64,000 nt of DNA from Phaeobacter piscinae (GTDB taxonomy: Bacteria; Pseudomonadota; Alphaproteobacteria; Rhodobacterales; Rhodobacteraceae), in contig NZ_CP010682.1 of the NCBI RefSeq assembly GCF_002407245.1, positions 124,001-188,000 on the forward strand, in the 5' to 3' direction. Below are positions 17,006-26,829 of this stretch, in pieces. Numbering within the stretch: the first letter of the stretch is position 1; every line of letters begins with the position of its first letter. A model generated the notes under the pieces. The model was given only the letters and a program-made list of their open reading frames with translations. It did not search any database and had not been told where the DNA came from. A program made the position numbers and the translations under genes.

Positions 17006-18778
17006 ATGACCTATGAAGCTCCGATCCGTGACATGATGTTCAATCTGGACCATCTCTCGCAATGGCCGCAGGTCAGCGCGCTTGAGAAATACGGTGAGAT
17101 TGATCGCACTGATGCCCGGGCCGCGCTGGAGGAATTGGGTCGGTTTTGCACTGATCTGATCGCGCCGCTATCGGCTGTCGGCGACACCACGGGGGCACAG
17201 CTGGATGGAGATAAGGTCGTTCTGCCAGAGGCCTTTGCGGCTGCCTATGCACAGTTCGTCGACATGGGATGGCAGAGCCTGGCCCACCCGGTCGATCACG
17301 GTGGAATGGGGCTGCCCCGCGTGGTTGGCGCGGCAGCCACCGAAATTCTAAACGCGGCAGACATGAGCTTTGGCCTCTGCCCGCTGCTGACAGATGGGGC
17401 CATCGACGCGCTGCAATTGTCGGGAACCGAGGCGCAGAAAGAGCTCTATCTTCGTCCGCTGGTCTCCGGCCGATGGACCGGAACTATGAACCTGACGGAG
17501 CCACAAGCCGGCAGCGATCTTGGGCGGGTGCGTTGCAAGGCCGAGCCGCGCGCGGATGGCAGCTACGGGGTCAGCGGGACCAAGATTTTCATCACCTATG
17601 GCGCGCATGAGCTGTCGGAGAATATTATTCATCTGGTTCTGGCCCGGACGCCGGGCGCGCCGGAGGGCCACCGGGGGCTAAGCCTGTTTCTGGTGCCCAA
17701 GTTCCTTGTTGATCAGGACGGCACACCCGGCGACCGCAACAGCGTCAATTGCGTCAGTATTGAACACAAGCTGGGGGTACGGGCGAGTCCCACTGCGGTC
17801 TTGGAGTATGCCGATGCCACCGGCTATCTGATCGGGGAGGAAAACCGCGGTCTTGAATACATGTTCACGATGATGAACGCCGCGCGGTTTGCGGTTGGGG
17901 TGCAGGGCGTCGCTGTTTCCGAACGCGCCTATCAACACGCGCTGTCCTACGCCAAGGAACGGGTGCAGGGCCAGGCGATCGGGCTGGACCCCGACCAGAC
18001 AACGGCGATCATTGGTCATCCCGATGTGCGCCGGATGGTTCTGCGTATGCGAGCATTGGTCGAAGGGGGACGCTCTCTGAGTATGGCTGCGGCCGGTTGG
18101 CTGGATTTGTCCCAAAACGGCGACGATGACATCCGCGCCGAGACCGCGCCGGTGGCTGAATTTCTGGTTCCCTTGGTCAAGGCGTTCTGTTCGGAGCGGG
18201 CGGTTGAGGTGGCATCTCTGGGGGTGCAGATCCACGGCGGCATGGGGTTCATCGAAGAAACCGGTGTGGCGCAGTTTTACCGGGATGCGCGCATTCTGCC
18301 GATCTACGAGGGCACCACCGCCATTCAGGCCAACGACCTGCTTGGGCGCAAGGTATTGCGAGACGCAGGTCAGACGGCGCGCCGGTTCTCCGCGATGATT
18401 GCAGACACCGAGGCTGCGTTACAGACAGGAAGCGCCAAACTGCAGGATATCGCGGCATGCCTGGGTGAGGCGAGGGCGGCGTTTGATACCAGCCTGTCCT
18501 GGTTGCTGGAAACCGCCCCCAATGATCCCAGAGCCGCATTTGGTGGCAGCGTGCCCTTCCTCAACCTCACCGGGACGCTTGCTGCCGGCTGGCAGTTGGC
18601 GCGCGCCGCGCGCGCTGCTGAGGCAGAACAGCACAGGGGGAATGAGACCGAATTCATGGCGCAAAAAATAACCACCGCGCAGATATTTGCGCATCATATT
18701 CTGGTCGAATGCGAAAGCGATCGTGCGCGCATCATGACGGGCGCAACCAGCCTTCTTGATGAAGCCAGCCAGCTCTGA
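17006..18778 (+). CDS. Acyl-CoA dehydrogenase, DmdC-like (3-methylmercaptopropionyl-CoA dehydrogenase candidate)
   Basis: This 590-residue flavoenzyme is longer than ordinary acyl-CoA dehydrogenases and has the C-terminal extension of the DmdC group. Visible parts are the FAD/substrate motif (MNLTEPQAGSDLG, about residue 160), the flavin-contact region (GTKIFITYGAH), the core (MMNAARFAVGVQGV), and the catalytic region (YRDARILPIYEGTTAIQ, about 420). In DMSP degradation DmdC oxidises methylmercaptopropionyl-CoA. The adjacent crotonase (55 bases downstream) fits that sequence of reactions. Other thioesters such as branched or aromatic acyl-CoAs are possible, because DmdC paralogues are numerous. 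Confidence 0.75.
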   Translation: MTYEAPIRDMMFNLDHLSQWPQVSALEKYGEIDRTDARAALEELGRFCTDLIAPLSAVGDTTGAQLDGDKVVLPEAFAAAYAQFVDMGWQSLAHPVDHGGMGLPRVVGAAATEILNAADMSFGLCPLLTDGAIDALQLSGTEAQKELYLRPLVSGRWTGTMNLTEPQAGSDLGRVRCKAEPRADGSYGVSGTKIFITYGAHELSENIIHLVLARTPGAPEGHRGLSLFLVPKFLVDQDGTPGDRNSVNCVSIEHKLGVRASPTAVLEYADATGYLIGEENRGLEYMFTMMNAARFAVGVQGVAVSERAYQHALSYAKERVQGQAIGLDPDQTTAIIGHPDVRRMVLRMRALVEGGRSLSMAAAGWLDLSQNGDDDIRAETAPVAEFLVPLVKAFCSERAVEVASLGVQIHGGMGFIEETGVAQFYRDARILPIYEGTTAIQANDLLGRKVLRDAGQTARRFSAMIADTEAALQTGSAKLQDIAACLGEARAAFDTSLSWLLETAPNDPRAAFGGSVPFLNLTGTLAAGWQLARAARAAEAEQHRGNETEFMAQKITTAQIFAHHILVECESDRARIMTGATSLLDEASQL

Positions 18779-18833
18779 CCTCTGATAAAATATATGCCTC
18801 CGGGCAAACCTCCTAGTCCGAAAGGATCCAGCC

Positions 18834-19640
18834 ATGTTGGCAAAAGACAGTTTCAGCTCATATCAAAACCTCGCAATCGACGTGCGCGACAACGGTGTCT
18901 GCGTCGTGAGCCTTGATCGCCCCAGCAAGCGCAACGCGCTCGATACCGCCACGATCGAGGAACTGGTCCAGTTCTTCAGCAGCGCACATCGCAAGGGGGT
19001 AAAGGCGGTGGTCCTGGCCGGGAAGGGCGACCATTTCTGCGCCGGTCTGGATCTGGTGGAGCACTGGAAAGAAGACCGAAGCCCCGATGAATTCATGCAT
19101 GTCTGCCTGCGCTGGCATGAGGCGTTCAACAAGATGGAATATGGCGGTGTACCGGTGATCGCAGCACTGCAGGGCGCGGTGGTTGGAGGCGGTCTGGAGC
19201 TTGCCAGCGCCGCCCATATTCGCGTGATGGATCAAACCACATATTTTGCCCTGCCAGAGGGTCAGCGCGGGATCTTCACCGGAGGTGGTGCCACCATTCG
19301 CGTGTCCGATCTGATCGGCAAATCCCGCATGATCGACATGATCCTGATGGGGCGTGTCTATCAGGGGCAGGAGGCTGTTGATCTGGGGCTGGCGCAATAC
19401 ATCACTGATGGTTCCAGCTTTGATAAGGCGCTTGAGCTTGCTGATCGGGCAGCCGAAAACTTGCCGCTCACCAATTATGCCATCTGCTCTGCGATCAGCC
19501 ACCTCAACAATATGTCCGGTATGGACGCAGCTTATGCCGAAGCCGTTGTCGCGGGCGTGGTGAACACGCAACCGGCCGCCCGCGCACGGCTTGAGGCTTT
19601 CGCCAATAAAACCGCGGCTCGGGTGCGCCCGAACGACTAG
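18834..19640 (+). CDS. Enoyl-CoA hydratase/crotonase, DmdD-like
   Basis: This 268-residue crotonase has the oxyanion-hole segments ([11 protein letters not shown], and [17 protein letters not shown]) and two acidic residues at E122 and E142 (in GGGLELAS and [12 protein letters not shown]). They match the catalytic pair E121/E141 reported for DmdD, with a one-residue offset. DmdD hydrates methylthioacryloyl-CoA in DMSP demethylation, downstream of DmdC. The pairing with the DmdC-like gene supports the call, but a general enoyl-CoA hydratase role cannot be excluded. Confidence 0.72.
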   Translation: MLAKDSFSSYQNLAIDVRDNGVCVVSLDRPSKRNALDTATIEELVQFFSSAHRKGVKAVVLAGKGDHFCAGLDLVEHWKEDRSPDEFMHVCLRWHEAFNKMEYGGVPVIAALQGAVVGGGLELASAAHIRVMDQTTYFALPEGQRGIFTGGGATIRVSDLIGKSRMIDMILMGRVYQGQEAVDLGLAQYITDGSSFDKALELADRAAENLPLTNYAICSAISHLNNMSGMDAAYAEAVVAGVVNTQPAARARLEAFANKTAARVRPND

Positions 19641-19756
19641 CGCGATATTGGTCCCGTCAAGCCGACGAGGGGAGGGCGGGTCCGCGTCGCAGGGGAGCAT
19701 TGCGGGTGGGTGATGCCGCCTTGACTGGCCTGACCGAATACAGCAAAGCTTGGGGT

Positions 19757-21226
19757 ATGACTAAGGCCAGAACAGGGGCAGCACTGCTGTCCCTCTCCCT
19801 TGATCGCGACAGTACAGACACGCTTCAGGCGCAGCTCCTTGTGCAGCTCAGGCGTTTGATTCTGGACAGAATGATCGCTCCGGGATCAAAACTCCCCTCC
19901 AGTCGAGCGCTGGCCGAAGAGTTGTCGGTCTCTCGGGTGACGGTCTCTGCGGTCATCGATCAATTGATCAGCGAAGGCTATTTAGAGGGGCGCGCCCGGT
20001 CCGGCGTCTATGTCGAAGCAGAATTGCCGGATCAGCTGCCAGAGGCGCAGTCCAGCACTGCGGCCTCTGTGGATCAGGGCGGGGCCGACATCCTTCCGGA
20101 AAAGGCACCCCCTGTCGCGCCCGCGCCCTTGCAGCCATTTGATACCTCCGCACCCGAACTGATGCTGTTTCCTTACCGGCAATGGGCGCGTCATCATGAT
20201 CAGACCTGGCGCAGGCCGGATGCGGCGCTGCTGTCGCGTGTTGATCCATTTGGCTGGCCGCCTCTGCGGGAGGCTATCGCGGATCATCTGCGTGAATGGC
20301 GTGGATTGCCCTGCACGGCAGACCAGATTTTCATCACATCAGGTGTTGTCGAAGCCATCGGCCTGATCGCTGCTACAACGCTAAACGAAGGAGACGATGT
20401 GCTGACCGAGGAGCCGGGATACGCCGTCCTGAACCGGGCTGTGCACCACAACCGGCTTGTCTCTGTTCCGTCGCCGGTTGACCAACAGGGGTTCGATATC
20501 AAGACGGCGCTTCAAACGACCCCTCGGGCGAAGGCGGCGATCGTGACCCCATCGCGCCATTATCCGCTGGGCGTCACGATGCCACTGTCCCGCCGGCTTG
20601 AGCTGATTGAATGGGCCGTCGCCCGCAACGCCTATGTGATCGAAGACGACTTTGACAGTGAATATCGGTTCCAAGGTCAACCGCTTCCCGCCATGATGAG
20701 CCTCAGCAATCAGGATCGGGTGATTTACGTCGGAAGCTTCTCTAAAGTGATTTTTTCCGCATTGAGGCTTGGGTTTGTGGTTTTCCCGAAGTCAATGTTG
20801 CCCAAGGTGAGGTCATCATCACCCCAAATAGATCAGCAGGCATCGCTGATGCTGCAGCCGGTCCTGGCACGGTTCATGCACAGCGGTGATTTCGCCATAC
20901 ATATCCGGCGTATGCGGCGCTTATATGCCAAACGGCAGGTGGCAGCCTTGCAGGCAATCAAGCTACACGCCGCCGATCTTCTGATTGTCGATCCCGTGCC
21001 TGCCGGCATGCATCTGGTCGCCAATTTGACGCCAGACCTACAGAGCCGCATGAGCGATACTGAAGCTGCAAAACGAGCCAAATCCGCCGGAGTGACTGTT
21101 CAGCCTTTGTCGTCATTTTTTGCCGGACCACCTATGCGCCAAGGGCTCGTCATGGGGTTCGCGGGATTTTCGGAGGAGCAATTGGAGAACGGCGTTCGAG
21201 TATTAGCGGCGGCCTTGAGAGCCTGA
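19757..21226 (+). CDS. MocR-type (GntR/aminotransferase) PLP-dependent regulator
   Basis: This 489-residue regulator combines an N-terminal GntR winged helix (MIAPGSKLPSSRALAEELSV, then SRVTVSAVIDQLISEGYLEG) with a class-I aminotransferase-like domain. The PLP lysine sits in VGSFSK (about residue 330), with the EEPGYA and EDDFDSEYRF motifs before it. The ATG at 19757 gives a normal N terminus. A TTG at 19700 with AGGGGAG upstream would add 19 residues and cannot be excluded. It is 479 bases upstream of soxB, same strand, so it may regulate amine or amino-acid metabolism. Confidence 0.9.
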   Translation: MTKARTGAALLSLSLDRDSTDTLQAQLLVQLRRLILDRMIAPGSKLPSSRALAEELSVSRVTVSAVIDQLISEGYLEGRARSGVYVEAELPDQLPEAQSSTAASVDQGGADILPEKAPPVAPAPLQPFDTSAPELMLFPYRQWARHHDQTWRRPDAALLSRVDPFGWPPLREAIADHLREWRGLPCTADQIFITSGVVEAIGLIAATTLNEGDDVLTEEPGYAVLNRAVHHNRLVSVPSPVDQQGFDIKTALQTTPRAKAAIVTPSRHYPLGVTMPLSRRLELIEWAVARNAYVIEDDFDSEYRFQGQPLPAMMSLSNQDRVIYVGSFSKVIFSALRLGFVVFPKSMLPKVRSSSPQIDQQASLMLQPVLARFMHSGDFAIHIRRMRRLYAKRQVAALQAIKLHAADLLIVDPVPAGMHLVANLTPDLQSRMSDTEAAKRAKSAGVTVQPLSSFFAGPPMRQGLVMGFAGFSEEQLENGVRVLAAALRA

Positions 21227-21705
21227 CGCCCGATGCAGTTGATTGCATTAGTATTAACATAATCCGCATTACCGTATGATAGTGCGAGCCTGGGATCGCA
21301 CTACATTTCAGTGTGACTGCTACAGGTTGAGGTGCTTTGCGGCCAAGGAATGCCGCGCATTGATGCGATCAGGCAGGTGCAGATAGGGGCTGCGGCTCAT
21401 GTATCGATCAACCCTATCAACGATTCCAAACATGTCTCTTGAAGAGCCTAGCTTGCGGCAAGAATACTCAGAAAACCAACGGAATATGTTAGCTAAACCC
21501 ACACGAAATGTCATGGACGGCGAACACCTGAGCGTTGAACATAAGGGGCTCGGCAGAGCAAGGATGCAAAAACCAGGCATAGGCTCTCCCGTCAGAGCAA
21601 CCTGAAAGTCTGAATTGTCGATTCTGACATGAATCTTGTCCGAAAGCGCATCGGCAGCCTCAGCTCATTTCACGGCAACTGTTCTCGCAAGGAACAGGAG
21701 CCGCT
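21227..21705. other. Intergenic region between mocR and soxB
   Basis: I see no convincing gene in these 479 bases. A minus-strand frame of 86 codons (21320-21580) has no recognisable motif and no good ribosome site. The region should hold the soxBDAG promoter. AGGAACAGGAG just before 21706 supplies the ribosome site for soxB. Confidence 0.5.
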
Positions 21706-22956
21706 ATGCGATATTCTGCGTTTGGACTGATCAAGGAAGCCCTCAGCGGGCACAAGGGCTGGCGCCCGCAATGGCGTGATGCTGCGCCGCAGGCGGCCTA
21801 TGATTATGTGATCATTGGCGGTGGCGGACATGGTCTGGCGACGGCCTATTATCTGGCCAAGGAGTTCGGCGGCGCGCGGATCGCGGTGCTGGAGAAAGGC
21901 TGGATCGGTGGCGGCAATGTCGGGCGGAATACCACGATCATCCGCTCCAACTATCTACTGGATGGGAATGAGCCGTTTTATGAGTTTTCGCTGAAGCTCT
22001 GGGAAAATCTGGAACAGGATCTCAACTACAACGCCATGGTCAGCCAGCGTGGTATTCTGAACCTGATCCATAGCGACGCGCAGCGCGACGCGGCTCGGCG
22101 CCGCGGGAATGCCATGATACTCAACGGGTCCGACGCCGAGCTTTTGGATGCGGATGGCGTGCGCGCAATGTATCCGTTCCTAAACTTCGACGATGCGCGC
22201 TTTCCTATTAAAGGCGGCCTTTTGCATCGGCGCGGCGGCACGGTACGCCATGACGCGGTGGCCTGGGGTTATGCCCGTGGTGCCGATCTGCGTGGTGTGG
22301 ATATCATCCAGAACTGCGAAGTCACCGGCCTGCGTATCGAAAGCGGCAAGGTGCTGGGCGTTGAAACCTCCCGAGGGTATATCGGGGCAGGCAAGGTCGG
22401 CGTCTCGGTTGCCGGCAATTCAAGCCGCCTGATGGCCTTGGCTGACATGCGCCTGCCGATCGAGAGCCACGTCTTGCAAGCCTTTGTTTCAGAGGGGCTA
22501 AAACCCTTTATTCCCGGTGTGATCACCTACGGCGCAGGGCATTTTTATTGCAGCCAGTCAGACAAGGGTGGGCTGGTCTTCGGTGGTGATATCGACATGT
22601 ACAATTCCTACGCACAGCGTGGAAATCTACCTGTCGTCGAAGATGTCGTGGAAAGTGGCATCTCACTGATCCCGGCTCTTGGGCGGGCGCGCCTGCTGCG
22701 CAGCTGGGGTGGTATCATGGATATGTCTATGGATGGCTCCCCCTTCATCGACAAGACCCATATCGAGGGCCTCTATTTCAATGGCGGATGGTGCTACGGC
22801 GGGTTCAAGGCCACGCCGGCAGCCGGCTACTGTTTTGCGCATCTTCTGAAAACCGATCGTCCGCATGAGACCGCGACCGCCTACCGGCTGGATCGTTTCA
22901 TGTCCGGTCACATGATCGACGAAAAGGGCCAGGGCGCCCAACCGAACCTGCACTGA
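21706..22956 (+). CDS. soxB: Sarcosine oxidase-type subunit beta (SoxB-like)
   Basis: This 416-residue flavoprotein carries the catalytic site of the heterotetrameric sarcosine oxidase type. A dinucleotide fold lies near residue 35 (DYVIIGGGGHGLATAYYLAK). The covalent-FMN histidine is in RRGGTVRHDAVAW (H182; H172/173 in characterised enzymes). The C-terminal substrate region includes NGGWCYGGFKATPAAG. It is first of soxBDAG, in the order also used by N-methylglutamate dehydrogenase (mgdABCD). The reaction is oxidative N-demethylation releasing one-carbon units onto tetrahydrofolate. Sarcosine, dimethylglycine-type or N-methylated amino acids are all possible substrates. Confidence 0.9.
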   Translation: MRYSAFGLIKEALSGHKGWRPQWRDAAPQAAYDYVIIGGGGHGLATAYYLAKEFGGARIAVLEKGWIGGGNVGRNTTIIRSNYLLDGNEPFYEFSLKLWENLEQDLNYNAMVSQRGILNLIHSDAQRDAARRRGNAMILNGSDAELLDADGVRAMYPFLNFDDARFPIKGGLLHRRGGTVRHDAVAWGYARGADLRGVDIIQNCEVTGLRIESGKVLGVETSRGYIGAGKVGVSVAGNSSRLMALADMRLPIESHVLQAFVSEGLKPFIPGVITYGAGHFYCSQSDKGGLVFGGDIDMYNSYAQRGNLPVVEDVVESGISLIPALGRARLLRSWGGIMDMSMDGSPFIDKTHIEGLYFNGGWCYGGFKATPAAGYCFAHLLKTDRPHETATAYRLDRFMSGHMIDEKGQGAQPNLH

Positions 22957-22968
22957 GGAATTGTCCAG

Positions 22969-23277
22969 ATGATTATCAACCATCCGCTGCTTGGGCCCCG
23001 CGACGCGCAGGAGTTCACCTATTTGGGCGACGCAGGCCTGATGAACCGCCCCTACTGGCTGTCAGAAACGGCTCTGCAGCAGTTCCACGACTATTTGTAT
23101 CTGCGCAAGAACCCGGCGGGCGAACATCGCGAACTGTGGTTCCACGAACAGGGCGACCGGTCCTGGCTGGTGGTCACCCGTAATACCACGACCCATGAGA
23201 TCCTGAGGGTGGAACTTGCCCGGGATGTGGCGCTTGCCAACAAGGCGGCGAATACCTCGCAGGAGCCGCAGCAATGA
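22969..23277 (+). CDS. soxD: Sarcosine oxidase-type subunit delta, zinc-ligand-less variant
   Basis: This 102-residue subunit keeps the SoxD scaffold (GPRDAQEFTYLGDAG, WFHEQGDRSWLVVTRNTT). In characterised SoxD proteins a CPxCG near the N terminus and an H-x3-C motif hold zinc (Cys6, Cys9, His59, Cys63). Here the first motif reads NHPLLGPR, so the first Cys aligns with His and the second with Leu. The H-x3-C reads H-E-Q-G-D. There is no cysteine in the protein at all. It lies between soxB and soxA and overlaps soxA by four bases. Confidence 0.85.
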   Translation: MIINHPLLGPRDAQEFTYLGDAGLMNRPYWLSETALQQFHDYLYLRKNPAGEHRELWFHEQGDRSWLVVTRNTTTHEILRVELARDVALANKAANTSQEPQQ

Positions 23278-26240
23278 GCCAGAGATCCGTATTGAAAAAT
23301 CGACTCGCGGGCGGCCTTATTGACCACGGTGCACCGCTGTCGTTCCAGTTCGACGGCAAGACTTACGGGGGTCATCAGGGGGATACGCTGGCATCTGCGC
23401 TGCTGGCCAATGGTGTTCGGCTGATGGGGCGGTCCTTCAAATATCATCGCCCACGTGGTGTGCTGACTGCCGGCAGCGAGGAACCGAACGCGCTGGTCGA
23501 GCTGCGCTCTGGCGGGCGTCAGGAACCCAATACCCGCGCCACCGTTGTGGAGCTATATGCAGGGCTGGAGGCCCAATCGCAGAACCGCTGGCCGTCGCTT
23601 GAACATGACATGATGGCGATCAATGACCGGTTTTCGAATTTCCTGACCGCAGGATTCTATTACAAAACCTTCATGTGGCCGAAGGCGTTCTGGGAAAAGC
23701 TCTATGAACCGATCATCCGCAAGGCGGCCGGGCTTGGCAGTCTGACCGGGGAGGCAGACCCTGATGCCTATGACAAGGGATACCTGCATTGTGATCTGCT
23801 GGTCATAGGCGCGGGACCGACAGGGCTGGCGGCGGCGCTGACCGCTGGCCGCGCTGGCGCGCAGGTCATCTTGGCGGATGAGGACTATCGCCTCGGCGGG
23901 CGCCTGCTAAGCGAAACCGAAGCGCTGTCGCAAGTGTCTGGCACCGATTGGGTGGCGCAGACACAGGCGGAGCTGGCTACGATGCCAAACGTCCGCGTCA
24001 TGCCACGGACAACCGTGTTTGGCGCCTATGACCACGGCATCTACGGCGCGGTTGAACGCAACGCAGATCATCTGCCAACGCCAGCAGCAGGGAAACCGCG
24101 CCAGACGCTCTGGCGGATCTACTCCAAACGGGCGCTGATTGCGACCGGAGCGATTGAACGTCCGATCGCCTTTGAGAACAATGATCGTCCGGGCGTGATG
24201 CTGGCGGGGGCTGCACGGGCCTATGCCAACCGCTGGGCGGCGACACCGGGCCAGTCTGTGGTGGTCTTTGCCAATAATGACGATGCCTATCACACCGCTC
24301 GCGATCTGATGGCGAAGGGGGTGGAGGTGCCCGCAATCGTCGATGTGCGCAATGACGCGCCGACCCTGTCGGGCACCGAGGTTCTCGCCGGGGCCGAAAT
24401 CATCGACACCAAGGGGCGTCTCGGCCTGTCCTCGGTCACTGTGCGTCTGGCAAATGGCCAAACCCGCACCATCACTTGCGACGCGCTTGCTATGTCGGGT
24501 GGCTGGAACCCCAATCTGGGCCTGACGTGTCATCAACGGGGCCGCCCGGTATGGAATGACGCGATCCAGTCCTTTGTACCGGGGCATGGGCTGCCGACTG
24601 GTCAACTGGTCGCCGGGGCAGCTGCGGGGGAGATGACCTCCGCACAGGCTTTGAAGGGCGGTGCAGAGCGCGCCGCTGAGGCGCTTGGTGATCTTGGCAT
24701 CTCAGCCCGGCCTGCGGACTTGCCGCAAGCTGAAGACGCGCCTGTATCGCTGACGCCATTCTGGCATGTCAAAGGCGCCAAACGCGCCTGGCTTGATTTC
24801 CAGAACGATGTGACCGTGAAGGATGTCAAACTCGCCCATCAGGAAAACTTCACCTCGGTGGAGCATCTGAAGCGCTACACGACCCTTGGTATGGCGACAG
24901 ATCAGGGAAAAACCTCGAACCTCGGCGCCTTGGCGGTGATGGCGGAGCTGACCGGAAAATCCATCCCGGACACCGGCACCACCATCTTTCGCCCCCCCTA
25001 CACGCCAGTTGCTATGGGCGCGCTGGCGGGCCGTGCTGTTGGCAAGGATTTTCATCCGACCCGCCTCACCCCCAGCCACAAATGGGCCGAGGAACAAGGC
25101 GCTGTTTTTGTCGAGGTTGGCAATTGGCTGCGGGCGCAGTGGTTCCCCCGTGACGGTGAGACCCACTGGCGCCAGTCTGTGGACCGCGAAGTGCTGCAGA
25201 CCCGTAGTTCTGTCGGCATCTGTGATGTAACCACATTGGGAAAGATTGATGTGCAGGGCGCGGATGCGGCGACCTTCCTCAACATGATCTATGCCAACGG
25301 ATTTGCCAAACTGCCTGTAGGCAAGGTCCGGTACGGGTTGATGTTGCGGGAGGATGGCGTTGCTTATGATGATGGCACCGCCGCGCGACTTGCCGAGGAT
25401 CATTTTGTCGTCACAACCACCACGGCCAATGCCGTTCTGGTCTATCGCAATATGGAATTTGTGCGTCAGTGTCTCTGCCCTGATCTGGACGTGCAGCTGA
25501 TTTCGACAACCGAGGCCTGGGCGCAATACGCCGTCGCCGGTCCCAATGCGCGTAAGCTGCTGCAAAAGGTCGTCGACCCTCAGTTCGACATCTCCAACGA
25601 AGCGTTTCCCTTCATGGGATGCGGTGAGATCACGGTCTGCGGTGGGTGCCGGGCGCGGCTGTTCCGCATCTCTTTCTCGGGTGAGCTGGCCTATGAGATC
25701 GCGGTCCCAACCCGATATGGCGATGCGCTGATGCGCGAGATGATGGCCGCAGGGGAGGAATTCGATGTGACACCCTATGGCACCGAAGCGCTCGGCGTGA
25801 TGCGGATCGAAAAGGGGCATGCCGCCGGCAATGAACTAAACGGAACCACATCTGCACTAAACCTGGGTTTGGGCCGCATGGTCTCAACCAAGAAGGACAG
25901 CATCGGCAATGTGCTAAGCCGCCGCGACGGTATGAACACAGAGGATGCGTTGAACCTCGTCGGGGTGCGCCCCGTGAATTCCAGCGATGGTGTCCCTGCC
26001 GGGGGACATTTGATGGCAAGCGATGGGCCGGTCGATGCGGCGCATGATCAGGGATATGTGACTTCTGCCGCCTATTCACCCATTTTGCAAAGCGCGATTG
26101 GGCTGGCCTTTGTCAAAGGCGGGTCAAACCGGATGGGCGAGCAGCTGCGTCTGGTCAACCCACTGGAAAACCAAACCGTTCTGGTTGAGATTGTCAGCCC
26201 TCATTTTGTAGATCCCGAAGGGGAGAAACTCCGTGCATAA
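23274..26240 (+). CDS. soxA: Sarcosine oxidase-type subunit alpha (SoxA-like)
   Basis: This 988-residue subunit has a ferredoxin-like N-terminal domain (FDGKTYGGHQGDTLASALLA) followed by the typical SFKYHRPRGVLTAGSEEPNA motif. A dinucleotide-binding fold follows (LLVIGAGPTGLAAALTAGRA, about residue 175), then the NAD domain. The C terminus is a GcvT/aminomethyltransferase-type folate domain (about residue 600 on), where the demethylated one-carbon unit meets tetrahydrofolate. Start ATG overlaps the soxD stop, and the GTG start of soxG lies inside its end. It is full length for the family. Confidence 0.93.
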   Translation: MSQRSVLKNRLAGGLIDHGAPLSFQFDGKTYGGHQGDTLASALLANGVRLMGRSFKYHRPRGVLTAGSEEPNALVELRSGGRQEPNTRATVVELYAGLEAQSQNRWPSLEHDMMAINDRFSNFLTAGFYYKTFMWPKAFWEKLYEPIIRKAAGLGSLTGEADPDAYDKGYLHCDLLVIGAGPTGLAAALTAGRAGAQVILADEDYRLGGRLLSETEALSQVSGTDWVAQTQAELATMPNVRVMPRTTVFGAYDHGIYGAVERNADHLPTPAAGKPRQTLWRIYSKRALIATGAIERPIAFENNDRPGVMLAGAARAYANRWAATPGQSVVVFANNDDAYHTARDLMAKGVEVPAIVDVRNDAPTLSGTEVLAGAEIIDTKGRLGLSSVTVRLANGQTRTITCDALAMSGGWNPNLGLTCHQRGRPVWNDAIQSFVPGHGLPTGQLVAGAAAGEMTSAQALKGGAERAAEALGDLGISARPADLPQAEDAPVSLTPFWHVKGAKRAWLDFQNDVTVKDVKLAHQENFTSVEHLKRYTTLGMATDQGKTSNLGALAVMAELTGKSIPDTGTTIFRPPYTPVAMGALAGRAVGKDFHPTRLTPSHKWAEEQGAVFVEVGNWLRAQWFPRDGETHWRQSVDREVLQTRSSVGICDVTTLGKIDVQGADAATFLNMIYANGFAKLPVGKVRYGLMLREDGVAYDDGTAARLAEDHFVVTTTTANAVLVYRNMEFVRQCLCPDLDVQLISTTEAWAQYAVAGPNARKLLQKVVDPQFDISNEAFPFMGCGEITVCGGCRARLFRISFSGELAYEIAVPTRYGDALMREMMAAGEEFDVTPYGTEALGVMRIEKGHAAGNELNGTTSALNLGLGRMVSTKKDSIGNVLSRRDGMNTEDALNLVGVRPVNSSDGVPAGGHLMASDGPVDAAHDQGYVTSAAYSPILQSAIGLAFVKGGSNRMGEQLRLVNPLENQTVLVEIVSPHFVDPEGEKLRA

Positions 26241-26796
26241 ATTGGCCCCCCTCTCCCCACTTGGCAGTGACACCCCCCGGGTGGACACGATTGGCAACCT
26301 GACCGTATCCGAAGTGACAGACCGGGCGCTTGCCTCAGTGGCGGCTCGCAAAGATCAAGAACCGGCGCTGCGGGCAGCTCTTGCAGAGGCCTATGAGATG
26401 GAGCTGCCAGAAGTTGGCGGTTCGTCACAGGCTGGTACACTCTCGGTCTTTTGGACTGGACCGGATCAATGGATGGTTTCAGGGCCATATGCTCAACACG
26501 AGCTGCTGGCCCGCGATTTGAAACAGGTGGCTGGCGCCACAGCATCGGTGGTGGAACAGACGGATGGCTGGTGTCGGTTCGATGTTGTGGGCGCTGCCCT
26601 GAGTGATCTGTTTGAACGGCTCAGCAACGCGCCGGTCCGCGACATGAAACCCGGATGCGTCATTCGCGGCACTTTGGAGCACCTCGGCGTGTTCCTGTGG
26701 CGCCTTGACGAGGATCGCATGGCTGTTCTGGGGCCGCGCTCCTCTGCTGCATCTCTGCATCACGCGCTGATCACTGCCGCCCGCTCCATCGCTTAA
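26233..26796 (+). CDS. soxG: Sarcosine oxidase-type subunit gamma (SoxG-like)
   Basis: This 187-residue subunit completes the heterotetramer. It uses a GTG start overlapping the soxA stop by 8 bases, indicating translational coupling. Family features are FWTGPDQWMVSGP (near residue 75) and a VVEQTDGWCRFDVVGAALSD stretch that resembles the folate-domain fold of GcvT. It ends convergent to a GlxA-type regulator gene with 33 bases between. Confidence 0.88.
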   Translation: MHKLAPLSPLGSDTPRVDTIGNLTVSEVTDRALASVAARKDQEPALRAALAEAYEMELPEVGGSSQAGTLSVFWTGPDQWMVSGPYAQHELLARDLKQVAGATASVVEQTDGWCRFDVVGAALSDLFERLSNAPVRDMKPGCVIRGTLEHLGVFLWRLDEDRMAVLGPRSSAASLHHALITAARSIA

Positions 26797-26829
26797 GATT
26801 GGGATCTGGATGTGCATGCCGCGCCGGGC

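Noticed and set aside
21320..21580. An 86-codon minus-strand frame upstream of soxB
   Set aside because: No motif and no ribosome site. It most likely reflects the base composition of the promoter region.
24702..25820. A 372-codon open frame on the minus strand inside soxA
   Set aside because: It is antisense to a full-length soxA with clear family motifs, and its own translation shows no recognisable domain.
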